A DNA stretch of 64,000 nucleotides from Gliomastix tumulicola (Eukaryota; Ascomycota; Sordariomycetes; Hypocreales; Bionectriaceae): NCBI GenBank assembly GCA_001599755.1, contig BCHX01000007.1:2976001-3040000 (forward strand), written 5' to 3'. Position 1 is the stretch's first letter, and each line of letters opens with the position of its first letter. A program made the position numbers and the translations under genes. The notes below the pieces were generated by a model. The model was not told the origin of the DNA, made no database searches, and was given only the letters and a program-made list of their open reading frames with translations. Below, piece after piece: positions 53,606 to 63,475 of this stretch.

Positions 53606-54817
53606 TTTGATTTTTGTAGGAAAGGAGTTTTGATTTACATTATTTAGATAGCTCTTCTCCAATATTTCGGCCTTCGAGATATTAATACTTCAACTTTGGT
53701 TCTTTTATACTCTCCATCCTACCATTGCTCATCGGTCTTTTCAACTGGGTGACTGACGGTGATTTCGGGGCTCGGAATAGTTAAGGGACAGATTTGGAAC
53801 TCTGGCCCATGAATCCCACGTCAAGCGGGGCTGGGACCATATAACAAACAGCGCGGGGCTCGTGGGCTGATCTTGGTCGGCGATTATAAGCGAGGTCTCG
53901 ATGGCCATGTCATAGCAAGTAGCATGAATGTTCTCCCTGATATTATTCTTTGAGCCTCGAGACCTGTCATTTCCGGTGAAGATATATAGGCGATATTGCA
54001 GCGAACACCAGCTTTCGCTCGAGAGATAGAAGGCATACCGCCACACCGAAGCCTAGATGCCTCGCCTTCACTATTTAACCGAACAAATTGTCTAGGGTAA
54101 ATAGAACGCGAAGTGATGACCAATCCTGCTCCTTTTTTAGATCTGACAGTGGCTTATCGAGGGCCGTGGAGGCATTGACGGGCGTCCAGACCATTGTCGA
54201 GCTGTCAAACGCCTTGGAAACCAGGACCCCTGACTCTTGGCCAGGTGCTGGGATGTTGAAATCAGCACTAAGAGAATGTGGCCGGGGATGAGACGAGATT
54301 GAGACCTGAGCTGAATGAACAAATGCGTGTAGTAAAGTTCAGGCGCTCTAGGTGTGGAATTTCTGTCACTCCTTAGTATTCAAGAGAGTCAGTGTCCAGT
54401 GAATGTTCAGATGAATCTCAAGAAGCGTTCATGGAAAACGCTGGTTTTGGCAGGCGAATGCCGTAAGGCAACCACCATCCCGGTCATTATCATTCTAATC
54501 CTTGCTAGTGCACGCCAAATAAAGGATCCTAGCCTCAAGGCGGAAAAGAAGGCCTTGTGCGAATGATCCTTTCCGACTCCTTACCGCCAAGCGCCCAAGC
54601 GCCCTGCTCCTGGACGTTCGGGGTATTGACTAATGACCGCCGTCGTGAGACACCCAGGTTTGTGTCGAGTTCTCTACACCACCGTTGCTTCCAGTCGCAC
54701 CACTTCTTCGTTGTGAGGGCTGTCATCGAATCGCAGTCCTGGTGGCATCTGCCCACGCCCTACCATAGGCAAGCCTCTTTCTGCCTGTTCGGTTCGAGCA
54801 CTCTCTCGCCCGTCCAC
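53606..54817. other. Intergenic region, 1.2 kb, after the NRPS
   Basis: The NRPS stop codon is followed by repeated TTTGATT units (about 53595-53620) and AT-rich DNA likely to carry the 3' end signals. The rest contains only short ORFs without domains (53741-54046 minus, 54354-54566 plus). The promoter of the lectin-like gene must lie in the right half; no core element was recognised. Confidence 0.45.
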
Positions 54818-56451
54818 ATGTCGAGCTACTCATTCCCACCAGCCCCAAACCAGGCCCAACCGCCGCCGCAAGGTCCCCAATACGCCGATGGCCTCGAGGT
54901 AGTCCCGCCCTCAGATCCCCCGGAATGGCTTGCCGGCGGTGCAGAGGACCAGCCTGGGAAGGATAAGGAGGCAGCTAATGAGGTCTACCAGCTCATTCAG
55001 CCTGTACCTAGGCCGTGGTGGAAGCGGAAAGTGGTGCTGGTTGGCATTGCTGTGGTGGTCGTGGTCGCCATTGGGCTTGGTGCAGGGCTGGGGGTCGGCC
55101 TCAGTTCGAAGAAGAGCAGCAGCAGCGATGAAGGGTCGCCGAGCGATGGCAGCCGTGATGGAGGGGGCAGGTAAGTTGGCGGCAACTATTCAGGCACCAT
55201 TCTAGCCTACAGTCTTGACTAACAAACAGGCTCAGTGACAATAGCGATAATGCCGACAGCCCCGACACGAATGACGACGAGCCTCCCAAGCCTCCGGATT
55301 GCAAAGACACGGTTTGCCCGCGTATCGTCTCGATGACGGGATACGACTCTGGGCTTTACGTCTTCGCGCGCACATCCGACGACACGATCGCCTACCGCCG
55401 CCGAGCAGACAACGTATGGGATGATTGGTTCGATCTGGGCGACCCAAGAGGCCGTCTGATCAGCCAGCCCGTGTCGATGTCATGGAGTGTGAGAAACCAG
55501 TTTCCCCGACTCGACGTCATGGCCATCAGCACCGACGACCGCACGACATACAGCCGCTGGCACTCCGAGGTCGAAGGATGGGCATCGCCCGATGGCGTCG
55601 ACTGGCGCGGTATCGGCCCCAAGGCAGGAAGCGCCATCTCCATGTGCACACCCTTTACCAACCGTCTCGACCTCTGGGGCACCGATAGGGACACGGGGAA
55701 CATCACAAAGACGGAGTGGTACCAGAAGCCTAACGAGGAGATCAGCCAGGAGGGGGATGACGGCGACACGAACCAGAATGGATGGTTCTATGCTGCCGGC
55801 GGGCGATGGTCCTGGATGCCGCTCAAGACAGCGCGGTCTGGGCTGGGCGTTGTCTGCCGCGAGTCGAAGACATATCACGATGTCCTGTGGTACGCGGACG
55901 AGGACAACTCGTTGTATCATGCCGCCTACAGCGAGGAAGACCAATGGTCGGTGTCATCGCCCTGGGAGGGTGAGTGGATTGGAGATCCCACCGTCTTCAA
56001 TCCGAGCGACGATCCCGAACGCTGGGAGTTCTTCGGCCTCCAACAGAACAACGAGCTGTACCATCTCTCCTGGTCGTCGTCCAGCGGCGAGTCGGGGACG
56101 TACTCGGATCTCATCAGCCTCGGTGGCAGTATTATCAGTGCGCCGGCTGTCATCTCTCTCGAACGAGGGGTCCTCGACATCGTTGCCCTGGACACGAACG
56201 GAACGTTGCAGCATCAGCACTATGACGGGTCGAAGTGGTCTGACAGCTGGGAGGATCTGGAGGTGAGGGCTCACAGCGCGCCTACGATCATGACCTGGGA
56301 CAAGCAGCTGTACATCGCCGCTGTGGCGCAAAACGGAAGCTTGATGTTGTGGTGGAGGGACGATGGCGTGGAGGAGAAGTGGAAGGGCTCTCTTAGCACG
56401 ACGCGTCTGGGTGGCGATCTCAGCCTTGACTTTTTTACCAAGGACCTGTAG
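54818..56451 (+). CDS. Single-pass membrane protein with fucose-specific-lectin-like beta-propeller
   Basis: Two exons, 54818-55170 and 55230-56451, joined across a 59-bp GTAAGT...CAG intron, giving 524 residues. Residues 1-65 are Pro/Gln-rich and probably cytosolic. A basic KRK precedes a Val/Gly-rich membrane segment at about 72-96, then a Ser/Asp-rich stalk. From about 145 to the end the sequence has repeated blades of the type LYVFARTSDDTIAYRR and W..W..LG, as in the fungal fucose-lectin-like (PLL/FleA-type) six-bladed propellers. Similar membrane-anchored forms are common in Sordariomycetes. The propeller is predicted to lie outside or in the lumen and to bind fucosylated glycans; sugar-binding residues were not verified. 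An in-frame ATG at 54557 would add 87 residues of non-family sequence, so 54818 is preferred. There is no obvious link to peptide synthesis. Confidence 0.85.
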
Positions 56452-57371
56452 ACAAATAGTTTTGTTCGTTCATATCGTTTTTGGTTCAGCGTTATCGTTT
56501 AGATATTGACTTAGCTTCATAATACATGATGAACACTTTTGAAGATCGCATACTTGTCTGTAACTCAACACACCGCAATAGCAGCCCGGCTGCTGAAGAA
56601 AACGCGACTTGCACTTGTCATCAATGGACCCCAGTTTGTTTCTCCAATATTTTGATATTTAAGATATAATAAATAATATTTCGACAAGAAGGCTTAGGCC
56701 CGTGACGCCATGTCATAATTACTTAGTCAAACACTCGGTGTAGGTTAGCAGATGTTGGATCCTAATCAACTGACAGCGAAGTGAACGGCATCGCTCTCTT
56801 AACATGTTTTGTGTTTAATGAGACCACCTTGTGTGCTCCTCTTGTCATCCGGTCATTAGGAAGGCACAAAAACAGTAAAGACAACAAAAACAATCAAAAG
56901 CTGGAGGAAATGACATAATTCCTCCGCTGACGCCCTTCTATGGCACCTGGTTGTGTAGGGTAGGTTCCAAAATAAAATGCCCCGGGCTTCTATCATGATG
57001 GACGCGTCAAATGAACCGTCCTCAAGCAAGCATTCAATCTGCAAAATCTCAATCCACCGCACAATCTGATCATGCTGGTCCATGCTGCCATCCCAATCAT
57101 ACTCAACTGCCGGATGACCCGCCCGAAGAGACGCGTGAATGCAGACCAAAGGAAACGCAGCCCCTGAGTCGTGACGCTGATCAGTAACTTGATTTGGCCT
57201 AGACTACAAGCTCCCCCGCAACTCGGATTTCGAACCGACTCGGAAGACATGCGAGGGCACCCACACTGGCCTAATTTGGACAGGCGGTGACTGCTTGACC
57301 ATTTGACAGGACAGCATCTGGCAGGCGGTAGGGTCCCGGATGCAACCATGCTTGGCTCGAAAGGGCACATA

Positions 57372-57459
57372 TGCCGAGATTGACCTCGTGAGAATGGACC
57401 TCGGATCGATCTCGTGAAAGCGAATCGCGAATTTGACCCCGCGAAAGCAAATCTCGGCA
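57372..57459. repeat. Inverted and direct repeat cluster upstream of the rhamnosidase-like gene
   Basis: TGCCGAGATT at 57372-57381 is matched by its exact reverse complement AATCTCGGCA at 57450-57459. Between and partly within the arms are degenerate direct copies of a TTGACCTCGTGAAAGCGAAT-like unit: TTGACCTCGTGAGAAT (57380-57395), TGGACCTCGG plus CTCGTGAAAGCGAAT (57395-57425) and TTGACCCCGCGAAAGCAAAT (57433-57452). The block ends about 50 bp before the TATA box, so it could be a regulator binding array. Confidence 0.5.
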
Positions 57460-57506
57460 CATCTTCGTTGCGGCTAGCGAGGGACAGGAGGCCAAGTTCC
57501 TTGCAG

Positions 57507-57514
57507 TATATAAA
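57507..57514 (+). promoter_or_regulatory. TATA box of the rhamnosidase-like gene
   Basis: TATATAAA, 67 bp before the start codon at 57581. Position and sequence are those of a normal fungal core promoter. Confidence 0.6.
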
Positions 57515-57580
57515 GTGGCGTGGCTATGTGCGTCTTCGAGGCTTTGGTGGCCAAGCTTCAGGCACGCGAATATTCTCACA

Positions 57581-60500
57581 ATGAAATCGAGCGTACTCAG
57601 TAAATTCACGCGAGCCACGCTGGTTCTGGGCTGTGGCACTGGCGTCGTCGCCAACTTTCGGAGCCCGTCGGCCGAGTTTCGCCCCAAATTTCGATACTGG
57701 TATGGGACACCTCTTGCTAACTGACATACACACACCCGTCCTACGTTTCGCTCCCCTCTAGCTGGCTCCTTTCTCAAACGATATTGATATCGTTGCCTTC
57801 CGTCGCTAATGACGCTTAATATAGGCTTCCCGATGCCAGTGTCCCAGCCGAAAACGTGGGGGATGATATCCGAAACCTTGCCTCTGTAGGCGCCGGAGGA
57901 CTCGAGTTCCTACCCTACTATCTCTATGGCCTCCCTGTTGCTGTCCATGATACACCGACAGACTGGGCCAAGTACGGTTTTGGAACGCCGGCCTTCAACG
58001 ACTTGTTCAAGTCCGCTCTAGGAGTCGCTAGAGAGGAGGGACTGCTGATGGACTTTGCCGTTGGGGCTAACCAAGGACAGGGTGTTCCGTCGGAGCCTCG
58101 GACACCGGGACTAGCGGTGCACCTGGTCAGTGAAACCCTCATTCTCTCATATCTTGTCCTCCAGGTGACGATGGGCTAAGTGTCCTGGCAGATTATGGGC
58201 TCCTCCTCCGTCAACTCGAGCCAGACGTATGACGGCGCCGTCCCGGCTGCAGAGATCCCAGAGGGTGTGATCAGCGGAGCCGGCTTCATGCACGACATGC
58301 TGCTGTTTGGAGATCCTACGCTGATGGCAGTCGTAGCTGGGAAGATTGAAAGCAGTGCGTGTAACCGTGCGCGGGTGTGCCGTAACTTACTGACAAGGAC
58401 ACGCAACTTCAGTCACCGCCACGCCTGTTGAGATTCCTGACTACGGCACGATTGAGTTCGAGACTGTCGCCATGGAAGAGGCCAGCATGGTCGATCTTAG
58501 CGACCAGATTACCGACGACTCTCTCCACTGGGAAGCTCCGGCGGGCAATTCTACGTGGCGCATATTCAGCATCTGGCAGCAATATACCAACCAGAAATCC
58601 TGCGAGGGGGGTGTAGATGCCGACACTGTGATCGGTAATGGATCTTGGACCGTGGATCATCTCAGCAAGACGGGTGCGAGGAGGATCACTGATTTTTGGG
58701 ACAAGAACATATTGAGCGATTTGGAGATAGCGAGTCTGCTGTCCGAAGTCGGCAAATATGGTATGGGCTTTCGTTTCATTCGTCTATGTCGACTCCCTGA
58801 GTGGCGCTGACGTCTCTTGCCAGCCTGGGAAGACAGCATGGAGCAAAACGCCGCTCTTTTCTGGACCCCAGACCTCGCAGAGCGCTTCCATGACCTCGCC
58901 GGATACAGCATCAACACCTTCCTGCCTGGGTTGTTCTCCATGGCGAACACTTGGAACGGGATGTTCCCGCCCTACCTCTCGGTGTACACGTATGGAAACA
59001 AGACCACCACCGGCGAGAGTGTCCATCAGCTGGACTATCGCCGCGCCCTGAACAGCGGTTACCAGGAGTACCTTGCCCACTTCCGTGAGTGGGCTCACTC
59101 GCGTGGTTTCGGATTCTCTACACAGCCGGCATACAATTTGCCCTTGGAAATGGTAAACCCACCCATACTCTACGACGTGTTACAACGTCTTTCTGCATCT
59201 GATACGCTGGCTGACACATGAACGCCTGGTATAGCTGGCAGACATCGGCGGTGTCGACGCTCCCGAGGGCGAATCGCTGGGCTTCAACAACACCATTGAT
59301 ATCTACCGTCAGTTCAGCGGCCCGGCCCACGTGCACGGCCGAACTGTGATATCGAATGAGGTCGGCGCTGTCCGGGTTCCCGCATACTCCCAGACTGTCC
59401 CCGAGCTTCTGGAGATCATCCGAAAGTCCTTTGCCGGCGGTGTCACGATGAGTGTCATCCACGGCGCGACATATGCGGGACCGTACCCCAACACAACCTG
59501 GCCTGGCTACACCCCCTTTTACTACCAGTTCACCGACATGTGGTCCAAGATCCAACCTGCCTGGCTGCATCTCAAAGACACTCTTGACTACATTGCTCGG
59601 AACCAGTATGTGCTTTCTCAGGGAACCCCGAAGACTGACCTGGCTTTCTACATGTATGCGGCTCCATGGGCGTCCAAAATGGCCTACCAATCTTTCAACT
59701 TGGTAGAGCTCGGTGAGTCTTTTGCTGTCGTTCTTTTTCTGCCCTTCTGGAACTGACACAAACTGCGCCAGGCTTTACATACGACTACATGAGTGGTGAC
59801 AGTCTGCGAAGCCCGATTGTCAGGGATGGGGCGTTGCTACCAGATGGCCCAGCTTACAAGGCTCTCATCGTTTACGAACAGGCCACCATGAAGCTGGACT
59901 ACATCCAGAACATGCAAGAGACAGCCCAAGGCGGGGTCCCTATTGTGTTTGTCGGAGCGATCCCCAGCCAGACCATGCCAGCTACGAACGACGCTCTCTC
60001 TGCCATGCAAGCAGCTCTCAACGAGCTCCTAGCTATGAGAAACGTACATAGAGTAGGCTCTGCCGAGGACCTCCTAAGCCTGCTGGAGTCGATCGGGATC
60101 AAACCGCGGGTATCACTGTCATGTTCCAACAGCGGGGTCACCACGCTCTGGAGGTCCGCGACGGACGCTGACTACTTGTTCCTGTACAACGACGGCAACT
60201 CCACGACCGAGTGCTACACTGCCTCCAGCGTTGCGGATGTACGGAAAACGACGCCGTATATCCTTGATGCGTGGACCGGACAGGAGCAGCGGCTCGCTCA
60301 GTTTGACTCGAAGAGCGGCCGTCTCACGACAACGGCAGTGTTGAGGAGCAAAGAGACGTACATGATCGCCTTTAAGCGGGAGAAGCGCCCGAATCATCGC
60401 GTGGCGTCGTTGAACTCACCCAACGTGCTGTGGACCAAGTATGCCGACGATTCAGAGACGATCCTCGCTGCTGTGTCGGGGCCGGCGACCATCAGCACTC

Positions 60501-61086
60501 TTTCCGGCTGCGAGAAGACGGAGCATATCTACGACCCGAAGCTGCCTGCAGCAACGGGCCTCGACAAGTGGGACATCGTACTCGAGGACTGGCACGCGGC
60601 CGAGGATGCCTTCTCTATGGAGACTGAAGTCACCGAGACACGTTGGCTGTCCCATGAGCTTGTGCCGTGGAGAGAGTTCGGCGATGGCTTCGAGGCCGTC
60701 AGCGGAGTTGGGCACTACCACACAAACTTCACCGTCCCCAAGGCATCGAATGGCAGCATCGTGCTCGGCGGCGTGCTGTCTCTCGGACCAATCTTTCACA
60801 CCGTCCCGTGTATCTGGATGGCGCTACCCTCCCTCCCATTGATCCGTCGCGACCCGAGATCGATCTCTCGCCTTGGCTCCGGCGACCCGGCGCCTCTCAC
60901 AAGCTCACGGTCGTGGTGACGAGCACCCTATTCAATCGAGTCCGGGCGTCGCCGGATAAGGTCATGCTATGGGGCACTACGGCCGCAGAAGTGCAGCCGT
61001 TGTACGGCGAGTTGCCAGCTCAGGAATACGGCTTACTGGGACCCGTGTTTATTGAGTGGTTTTCAATTCAGGAGCTGAAGCAGTAG
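57581..61086 (+). CDS. Secreted GH106-like alpha-L-rhamnosidase candidate, 7 exons, apparent 3' frameshift
   Basis: Exons: 57581-57699, 57825-58125, 58192-58354, 58413-58760, 58824-59152, 59235-59712, 59772 to the end. The start MKSSVLSKFTRATLVLGCG is signal-peptide-like. Mature sequence opens with FRSPSAEFRPKFRYWLPD and GAGGLEFLPYYLYG, like the N-terminus of large fungal secreted GH106-type alpha-L-rhamnosidases, and DFAVGANQGQGVPSE, AWEDSMEQNAALFWTP and LGFTYDYM also fit that family. These enzymes remove terminal rhamnose from plant glycans or glycosides. As read, exon 7 stays in frame only to a stop at 60917-60919 (961 residues). From about 60805 the family-like C-terminus (VYLDGATLPPIDPS ... 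LFNRVRAS) continues in the next frame to 61086, implying one missing base near 60804-60808. Either a sequencing error or a recent disabling change; about 1017 residues are expected without it. The specific activity is inferred, not proven. Confidence 0.72.
60804..60808 (+). other. Probable one-base deletion (frameshift) in the rhamnosidase-like gene
   Basis: Before this point the frame reads LSLGPIFHTV, and after it the next frame reads VYLDGATLPPID, two halves of one conserved C-terminal block. No GT...AG intron fits between them. The site has a CCC run, a plausible place for a base-count error. Confidence 0.65.
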
Positions 61087-61284
61087 GCCCACGACGGCAG
61101 ACAGATGATGGAGCTGGCTGACCACATTGGACCATGATAGCCTGGACACTTGGTGCAAAGGCTCCTCAATTGTCAACTCAAGCAAGTATGTCACACTTAT
61201 ATCTTCGTGTAGCCGTGTGGATATGCATAATTATTCTACCTAATTGCCGCTCTGAACGCTGGTATTATAAACAAAGAATGTCCA
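61087..61284. terminator. Convergent 3' region between the rhamnosidase-like gene and the MFS permease
   Basis: 198 bp between two stop codons of converging genes. It must hold both 3' untranslated ends; AT-rich toward the permease side, but no specific signal was assigned. Confidence 0.4.
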
Positions 61285-63126
61285 TCAAATAAGGTAGCGA
61301 AAGCCCTTCCGCACTTGCGTACCACTTCCAGAGCTTTCCATATTCTCCATCTCCAACTGGGCGGTCTGGTCCGCCACGTCCTTCTCTGTGACCCAAGCGA
61401 CCTGCTCTCCTGCGTCCATCTTCTTATTGAGGTTTGACAAGATCTGCCGAAAAGCAAGACACCCAACGATGGTGACGCCGAACATGCTAAGAACTATTCC
61501 ATAGCTCTTCCGATACCCGTTCTCCTCTAGATGCCAGACATACGACCCTGCGATGTTCCCAAGCTGACTGAATGCGTTGATGAGCGCTATGGCAACGGCC
61601 CGCTTGGCTGGTGGGCGGGGGAAAGAAGAGCTTATCCATGAGTAGAACACGATAAACCCAGCGTATGCGCTTGCTTGTAGGAACAGGGCTACATATCGAG
61701 CGGCAGTATTCAGCGTAGCCATGCTGATGATGAATCCAACAGTACCCAGCAGAATGGGGCCGACGATGTGCCAGAACTAAGTAACAATCGGTCAGCAACC
61801 TTTCTGGTTTCTCATCCCCCATTTTTGGTTCACTGTCGGCGCGCGCGCGCGCGTGATACCCACCTTCTCCTGTGTGCGATCTGAGTCCCAGGCATTTAAT
61901 AGTGAGATGATGCATGCAAATACCCAAGGCGGCGAGCTCATCAGCAGCGTGGGGACGTAGTCAAAGCCCAGGGTCCCGGTGAGTGTGGGCTGATTGATTT
62001 ATTATTAGTATGTGTAGGGTTTATTGTTTGAAATGGCTAGGCGAGGCATGTGCAACTTACAAAGAAAGCATTGAAAGAGAGACCAACGACATATGCCGCA
62101 AAGGTGCCCATCATAAGGTAGATCTTGTAATCTTTGATCGCCATGAAAAAGCCGTCAAAGACACCTTGCTCAGACGAGTCGATATCAGCCTCACCCACGT
62201 CCTCCAAGATACGGAGCTGAGCGATTCGCCTCTCAATATCGGAGAAGCCTTGTGAGTTGTGTGGTAGATCAGGTAGGATAAGGCCCGCAGCAATAGCAAG
62301 AGTCATTGTGAAGGCACCTTCGATCCAGAAAAGCCACCTCCAGGCAGCATGGCCGAGAACACCCTCCATATTTGATAAAATACCGGCTCCAATGAGTGCG
62401 GAAAATGCATTGGAAATGATGTTCCCGCAGAATAATATTGCGTTTCGTGTCGTGAGTTCCTTGCGAGTATACCTAAATAAACGCACAATGAGTAAATACT
62501 TCAAGGCATACCTACTAGTAGGTGAATGAAACTGGAGCTCCGCTAGCGACGGCGACGGGAATTTCAGGGCCAACAAACCATTTGGAAAGGAGAAGTAGTG
62601 CTCCGGGCAGGAAGGCAGCCTCGACGAACCCCAGGAAGAAGCGAACCATAACCATGCCAATGAAGCTGTGTACATTGCCTGACAGGGTAGAAACGAGGCC
62701 CCAAATCAAAATAGCACAAGCTATGTAAGTGCTCGGGCGCTGGATGCGGTTGATGAAAATATTTGAAGGGACCTGCATAAGAATATAGCCAACATAAAGA
62801 ATGCTGAGGCAGGTTGCATATTGAGTATCGTCGATTTGAAGGTCGCGTTGCAAGCCCTTCAGTCGAGCTGCGGCAATGTTATTGCGATCGAGGTAATTCA
62901 TGATGTAGATAAGAACGAAAAGAGAACAACGGAGGTCAAGTTTGCGTTTAAGCCTTTTTTCCACAGCCGCTCGCTCGGTAGGGTCAATATTGCCATGAAT
63001 TTCGGAGTCAATGGCTCTAGGCTCCTCCGGATAGTTCGACTGCCCGTCTTCGACGCCCGAAGCTCGTGGTTTGTCAACATCGACAATGCGGTCGTCCGAG
63101 GGAGTGCTGGGTTGCGGCAACACCAT
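61285..63126 (-). CDS. MFS permease, allantoate/nicotinate (DAL5/ACS) type
   Basis: Four exons on the minus strand: 63126-62579, 62472-62061, 61989-61864, 61776-61285, giving 525 residues, normal for the anion:cation symporter branch of the MFS. The cytosolic N-terminus is acidic (about 70 residues). Membrane helices follow, with family motifs: FVLIYIMNYLDRNNIAAARL in helix 1, GYILMQVPSNIFINRI around motif A, GFVEAAFLPGALLLLSKW, and after the first intron YTRKELTTRNAILFCGN. The central loop (residues about 260-300) is acidic, and the helix bundle resumes at LMMGTFAAYVVGLSF. The C-terminal tail is cytosolic. These permeases import small organic acids and vitamins such as allantoate, nicotinate or biotin; the substrate cannot be told from sequence. 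Intron 3 (61777-61863) contains a GC-alternating tract. It converges on the rhamnosidase-like gene, 198 bp away. Confidence 0.92.
61839..61854. repeat. (GC)n tract inside intron 3 of the MFS permease
   Basis: About 15 bases of alternating G and C at the 5' end of the intron in the sense of transcription, next to the donor site. Such tracts can form Z-DNA or slip during replication. Confidence 0.7.
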
Positions 63127-63205
63127 GATTGAAGATGAAGATCTGGCTTGGATGTATGAAAAAGAGATTTATGGTGTGAGCCTCGACAATCTGGCTCGTA
63201 GCAAA

Positions 63206-63211
63206 TATATA
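63206..63211 (-). promoter_or_regulatory. TATA box candidate of the MFS permease
   Basis: Read on the minus strand the sequence is GTATATATTTG, about 80 bp before the start codon at 63126, a normal fungal distance. Confidence 0.45.
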
Positions 63212-63461
63212 CAAGCTCCTGAGACCCTGGCTTCCCCAGACCCCGCGTATAGGCCGGCCTATGCACCATTGTAGGGACTGCCCGTTACTCCATCCATGCA
63301 CAAACAGCCGCCTCAACTTCCTCTTTCTCGGTCAAGCCATTCCCGTAGCGCTTATTAGGACAAGCCTCCAGACCCGGCCTTGCTTACCGAGTGGAAGCCT
63401 AAGCCCCAGAAAAACTCCCTAGTCTCGGAATCTGGTCTCCGATGGGCTTGCGAGTCATCAA

Positions 63462-63475
63462 GCGCGCGCGCGCGC
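63462..63475. repeat. (GC)n tract upstream of the MFS permease
   Basis: Fourteen bases of alternating G and C, about 340 bp upstream of the permease start. It is the second such tract within 1.7 kb, the other being in intron 3 of the same gene. Confidence 0.7.

Larger units (their letters stand above)
56452..57580. promoter_or_regulatory. Intergenic region, 1.1 kb, with the rhamnosidase-like gene promoter
   Basis: An AT-rich patch at 56640-56695 follows the lectin gene. The right end has a cluster of repeats (57372-57459) and a TATA box (57507-57514), annotated separately. The minus-strand ORFs at 56856-57149 and 56993-57460 lack domains and overlap the promoter; they are not called. Confidence 0.5.

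Noticed and set aside
11123..53605. Epimerisation or methyltransferase domains hidden in the NRPS
   Set aside because: Constant module length, and every HHxxxDG motif is followed by the regular C-domain blocks (SGRxAP, YEQ[FYL]G); no extra domain-sized segment remains.
54557..54817. Upstream in-frame ATG adding 87 residues to the lectin-like protein
   Set aside because: The added part is not family-like, and would move the proline-rich N-terminus away from its usual position.
56856..57460. Minus-strand ORFs of 97 and 155 codons before the rhamnosidase-like gene
   Set aside because: They overlap the repeat array in front of the TATA box and show no family features.
60667..61086. Separate small gene of 139 codons at the end of the rhamnosidase-like gene
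   Set aside because: Its C-terminal half is the continuation of the rhamnosidase-like protein after a frameshift; the first half is out-of-frame noise.
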